From assembly GCA_031271555.1 (NCBI GenBank), contig JAISVN010000128.1, positions 1-7,010 of the forward strand: a stretch of DNA of 7,010 nt, written 5' to 3'. This DNA is from Candidatus Methanoplasma sp. GTDB taxonomy: Archaea > Thermoplasmatota > Thermoplasmata > Methanomassiliicoccales > Methanomethylophilaceae. Under the pieces are notes generated by a model that was not told the origin of the DNA, searched no databases, and was given only the letters and a program-made list of their open reading frames with translations. The translations under genes and the position numbers were made by a program. Below, piece after piece: positions 6,006 through 7,010 of the stretch; positions within the stretch are counted from its first letter, which is position 1, and each line of letters opens with the position of its first letter.

Positions 6006-6650
6006 TTAAAAACCCCCTCCTATCATCATAAGACCGTATCTTATCGCCCTGTTGCCGTCGGAATCTGTTTCCGAGTGGCCGGGATACAGCATGCCTACGT
6101 CGATCCCGCTCAATTTCCTCAGTGATGCGGCGAGTTCCTTCGCCGATCCTGTGGGGAAATCCGTCCTCCCAATGCCGCAGCTGAACACCGTGTCACCGGA
6201 GAACAGAGAGCTTGTGACCTCATCGTACAGGCAGATCCCTCCGCATGTGTGCCCGGGAGTGTTCACGACACGGAGCCTGTGCTCTCCCAGATCGATCACA
6301 TCGCCTTCCATCAGTTCCGTTATCTCCGTCGGTTCAAGCGTCCCTCCGAACATTTCGGACAGAGTGTACGCAGAATCGCAGTTCGCTATGTACGGAGCGT
6401 CTCCGGCCCCTGCATAGGCTTCGGAACCGAACTCATCAAGCATGTCGTTCAGACCGCCTATGTGGTCAAAGTGGAAGTGGGTGAGTATTATCATATCAAG
6501 GCCTCTTCCATTCAACAGCTTCTTTATCGCGGCGATGTTCCTGGCGCTGTCTCTGTCCAATCCCGCATCGATGAGTGCGGTCCTGCTCCCGACCACCAGA
6601 TAGATGTTCGAGCCAGACTGTAGGCCAGAGTTGACCAGATGAACGACCAT
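6006..6650 (-). CDS. Metallo-beta-lactamase-fold hydrolase (glyoxalase II-like)
   Basis: This is a 214-aa soluble hydrolase. The binuclear metal site is complete: THFHFDH (His58, His60, Asp62, His63), His134 in TPGHT, bridging Asp153 in SGD, and His192 in PGH. SGDTVFSCGIGRTDFPTGS (151-169) resembles the glyoxalase II/YcbL group of hydroxyacylglutathione hydrolase-like proteins. The substrate is not predictable: methanogens generally lack glutathione, so another thioester or a different ester is likely. There is no signal peptide or membrane segment. The ATG at 6650 has no Shine-Dalgarno sequence, but a TATA box lies about 25 bases upstream, which suggests a leaderless start. The C-terminal codons for GGGF double as the ribosome binding site of the next gene. 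It is first in the MBL-yrdC-map operon. Confidence 0.92.
   Translation of the reverse strand: MVVHLVNSGLQSGSNIYLVVGSRTALIDAGLDRDSARNIAAIKKLLNGRGLDMIILTHFHFDHIGGLNDMLDEFGSEAYAGAGDAPYIANCDSAYTLSEMFGGTLEPTEITELMEGDVIDLGEHRLRVVNTPGHTCGGICLYDEVTSSLFSGDTVFSCGIGRTDFPTGSAKELAASLRKLSGIDVGMLYPGHSETDSDGNRAIRYGLMMIGGGF
6013..6020 (-). promoter_or_regulatory. Ribosome binding site for yrdC/tsaC inside the MBL gene
   Basis: GGAGGGGG on the minus strand is part of the codons GGA GGG GGT at the end of the MBL gene. Seven bases, including the MBL TAA, separate it from the TTG start of yrdC. It is the strongest support for the non-ATG start. Confidence 0.78.
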
Positions 6651-6670
6651 AAGTTAGCAAATTTAGTAAT

Positions 6671-6679
6671 TATATTTAA
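6671..6679 (-). promoter_or_regulatory. TATA box of the MBL-yrdC-map operon, probably leaderless
   Basis: TTAAATATA on the minus strand is centred about 25 bases before the MBL ATG at 6650. Archaeal transcription starts about 25 bases past the TATA centre, so the transcript should begin at or very near the ATG. The lack of any purine-rich ribosome binding site between the two agrees with a leaderless mRNA. Confidence 0.6.
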
Positions 6680-6776
6680 CATTGCTTATCAATAAAAATA
6701 AGGTACTGTATCGTCCATTGCGAGTTGCGAATATCTTCTTTTGGGCCTTACCGTTTAGGCGCATCTTAAATCCCCG

Positions 6777-6792
6777 AAGAAACAAAAATTCA
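6777..6792 (-). terminator. Possible T-rich terminator after the HepT-like gene
   Basis: Minus-strand GAATTTTTGTTTCTTC begins about 22 bases after the HepT stop codon. It contains T5 and T3 tracts, as in archaeal U-run terminators. There is no hairpin and no other support. Confidence 0.35.
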
Positions 6793-6813
6793 TACAAGTA
6801 GTCTATTTTCGTT

Positions 6814-7010
6814 TTACAACCCATTACTGCCCAGGTCATTAAGAATCCTTTCGCATACATCCTTTAGAACTGGTATGTCTTCAGTGATCGAAACCCACAT
6901 GGTTTCCAAGATTATCCCGTCATAGCCGTGGGCAATTATGTCTCTCATTCCAGCTATATTTCTCCAGCTTATTTCGGAATATTTCTCTGTAAGCCTTTTT
7001 GACAACAATT
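6814..7010 (-). CDS. HepT-like HEPN-domain toxin (DUF86), C-terminal part
   Basis: About 65 C-terminal codons are visible; the gene continues past the right edge (the family is usually about 110-140 aa), so the TTG near 7008 is most likely an internal Leu. The segment EKYSEISWRNIAGMRDIIAH followed by GYD matches the HepT/DUF86 pattern. The RX4HXY motif is intact: Arg codon 6943-6945, His 6928-6930, Tyr 6922-6924. In the characterised HepT/MntA pairs, Arg and His form the RNase site and the Tyr is AMPylated by the nucleotidyltransferase antitoxin MntA. The C-terminal helix (ITEDIPVLKDVCERILNDL) is complete, so nothing suggests decay. No MntA gene follows it; the partner, if present, must lie upstream beyond 7010. 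The AT-rich flank fits an accessory gene. Confidence 0.82.
   Translation of the reverse strand, partial: LLSKRLTEKYSEISWRNIAGMRDIIAHGYDGIILETMWVSITEDIPVLKDVCERILNDLGSNGL

Larger units (their letters stand above)
6651..6813. other. AT-rich intergenic spacer
   Basis: These 163 bases separate the HepT-like gene from the MBL operon and hold no gene I can support. The spacer includes the MBL TATA box, a short inverted repeat CTTAT...ATAAG (6685-6702) directly upstream of it, and a T-rich stretch on the minus strand (GAATTTTTGTTTCTTC, 6777-6792) that could end the HepT transcript. Base composition near 6651-6702 is clearly more AT-rich than the housekeeping genes to the left. Confidence 0.6.

Noticed and set aside
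6663..6860. 65-codon minus-strand frame between HepT and the MBL gene, including a basic 33-residue part from 6764
   Set aside because: It overlaps the 3' end of HepT, has no recognisable family or ribosome binding site, and runs into the MBL promoter; it is probably chance in AT-rich DNA.
1..7010. CRISPR array, insertion sequence or long direct repeats
   Set aside because: Reading both strands I found no regularly spaced repeats, transposase motif or terminal inverted repeats.

Overview
The window is archaeal and looks euryarchaeal. It carries the large subunit of DNA polymerase D (absent from bacteria and from most crenarchaea), archaeal-type S13, S4, S11 and RNA polymerase subunit D, a type II methionine aminopeptidase, a tRNA-Leu without encoded CCA, and TATA-box-like promoters. 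Moderate GC content, frequent AGA/AGG and ATA codons, and no TAG stop among nine genes would fit a host-associated Thermoplasmata methanogen such as Methanomassiliicoccales. That assignment is inference, not demonstrated.

Layout: the C-terminal half of DP2 (polC) runs rightward from the left edge to 1752. A 49-base convergent gap with a hairpin flanked by T-runs on both strands follows. Everything to its right is on the minus strand. Reading leftward from the right edge: the 3' part of a HepT-like HEPN toxin gene (6814-7010); an AT-rich spacer with the promoter of the next operon; a metallo-beta-lactamase-fold hydrolase, a Sua5/YrdC threonylcarbamoyl-AMP synthase and methionine aminopeptidase packed with zero or negative spacing; tRNA-Leu(CAA) with its own TATA-like box; a 196-base intergenic stretch with a promoter and a structured leader; then rps13-rps4-rps11-rpoD, tightly coupled and ending at the shared terminator.

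Most genes are housekeeping functions of the information-processing machinery: replication (DP2), transcription (RpoD), translation (S13, S4, S11, tRNA-Leu), tRNA modification (YrdC makes the donor for t6A) and protein maturation (MetAP removes initiator Met). The only accessory-type gene is the partial HepT toxin at the right edge, next to AT-rich DNA. I see no convincing undescribed multigene system. The points most worth a second look are the MBL/YrdC junction (stop codon immediately followed by an in-frame TTG start, with the Shine-Dalgarno sequence inside the upstream gene's last codons), the structured leader of the ribosomal-protein operon, the two metal sites retained in RpoD, the apparent leaderless promoter, and the HepT fragment.
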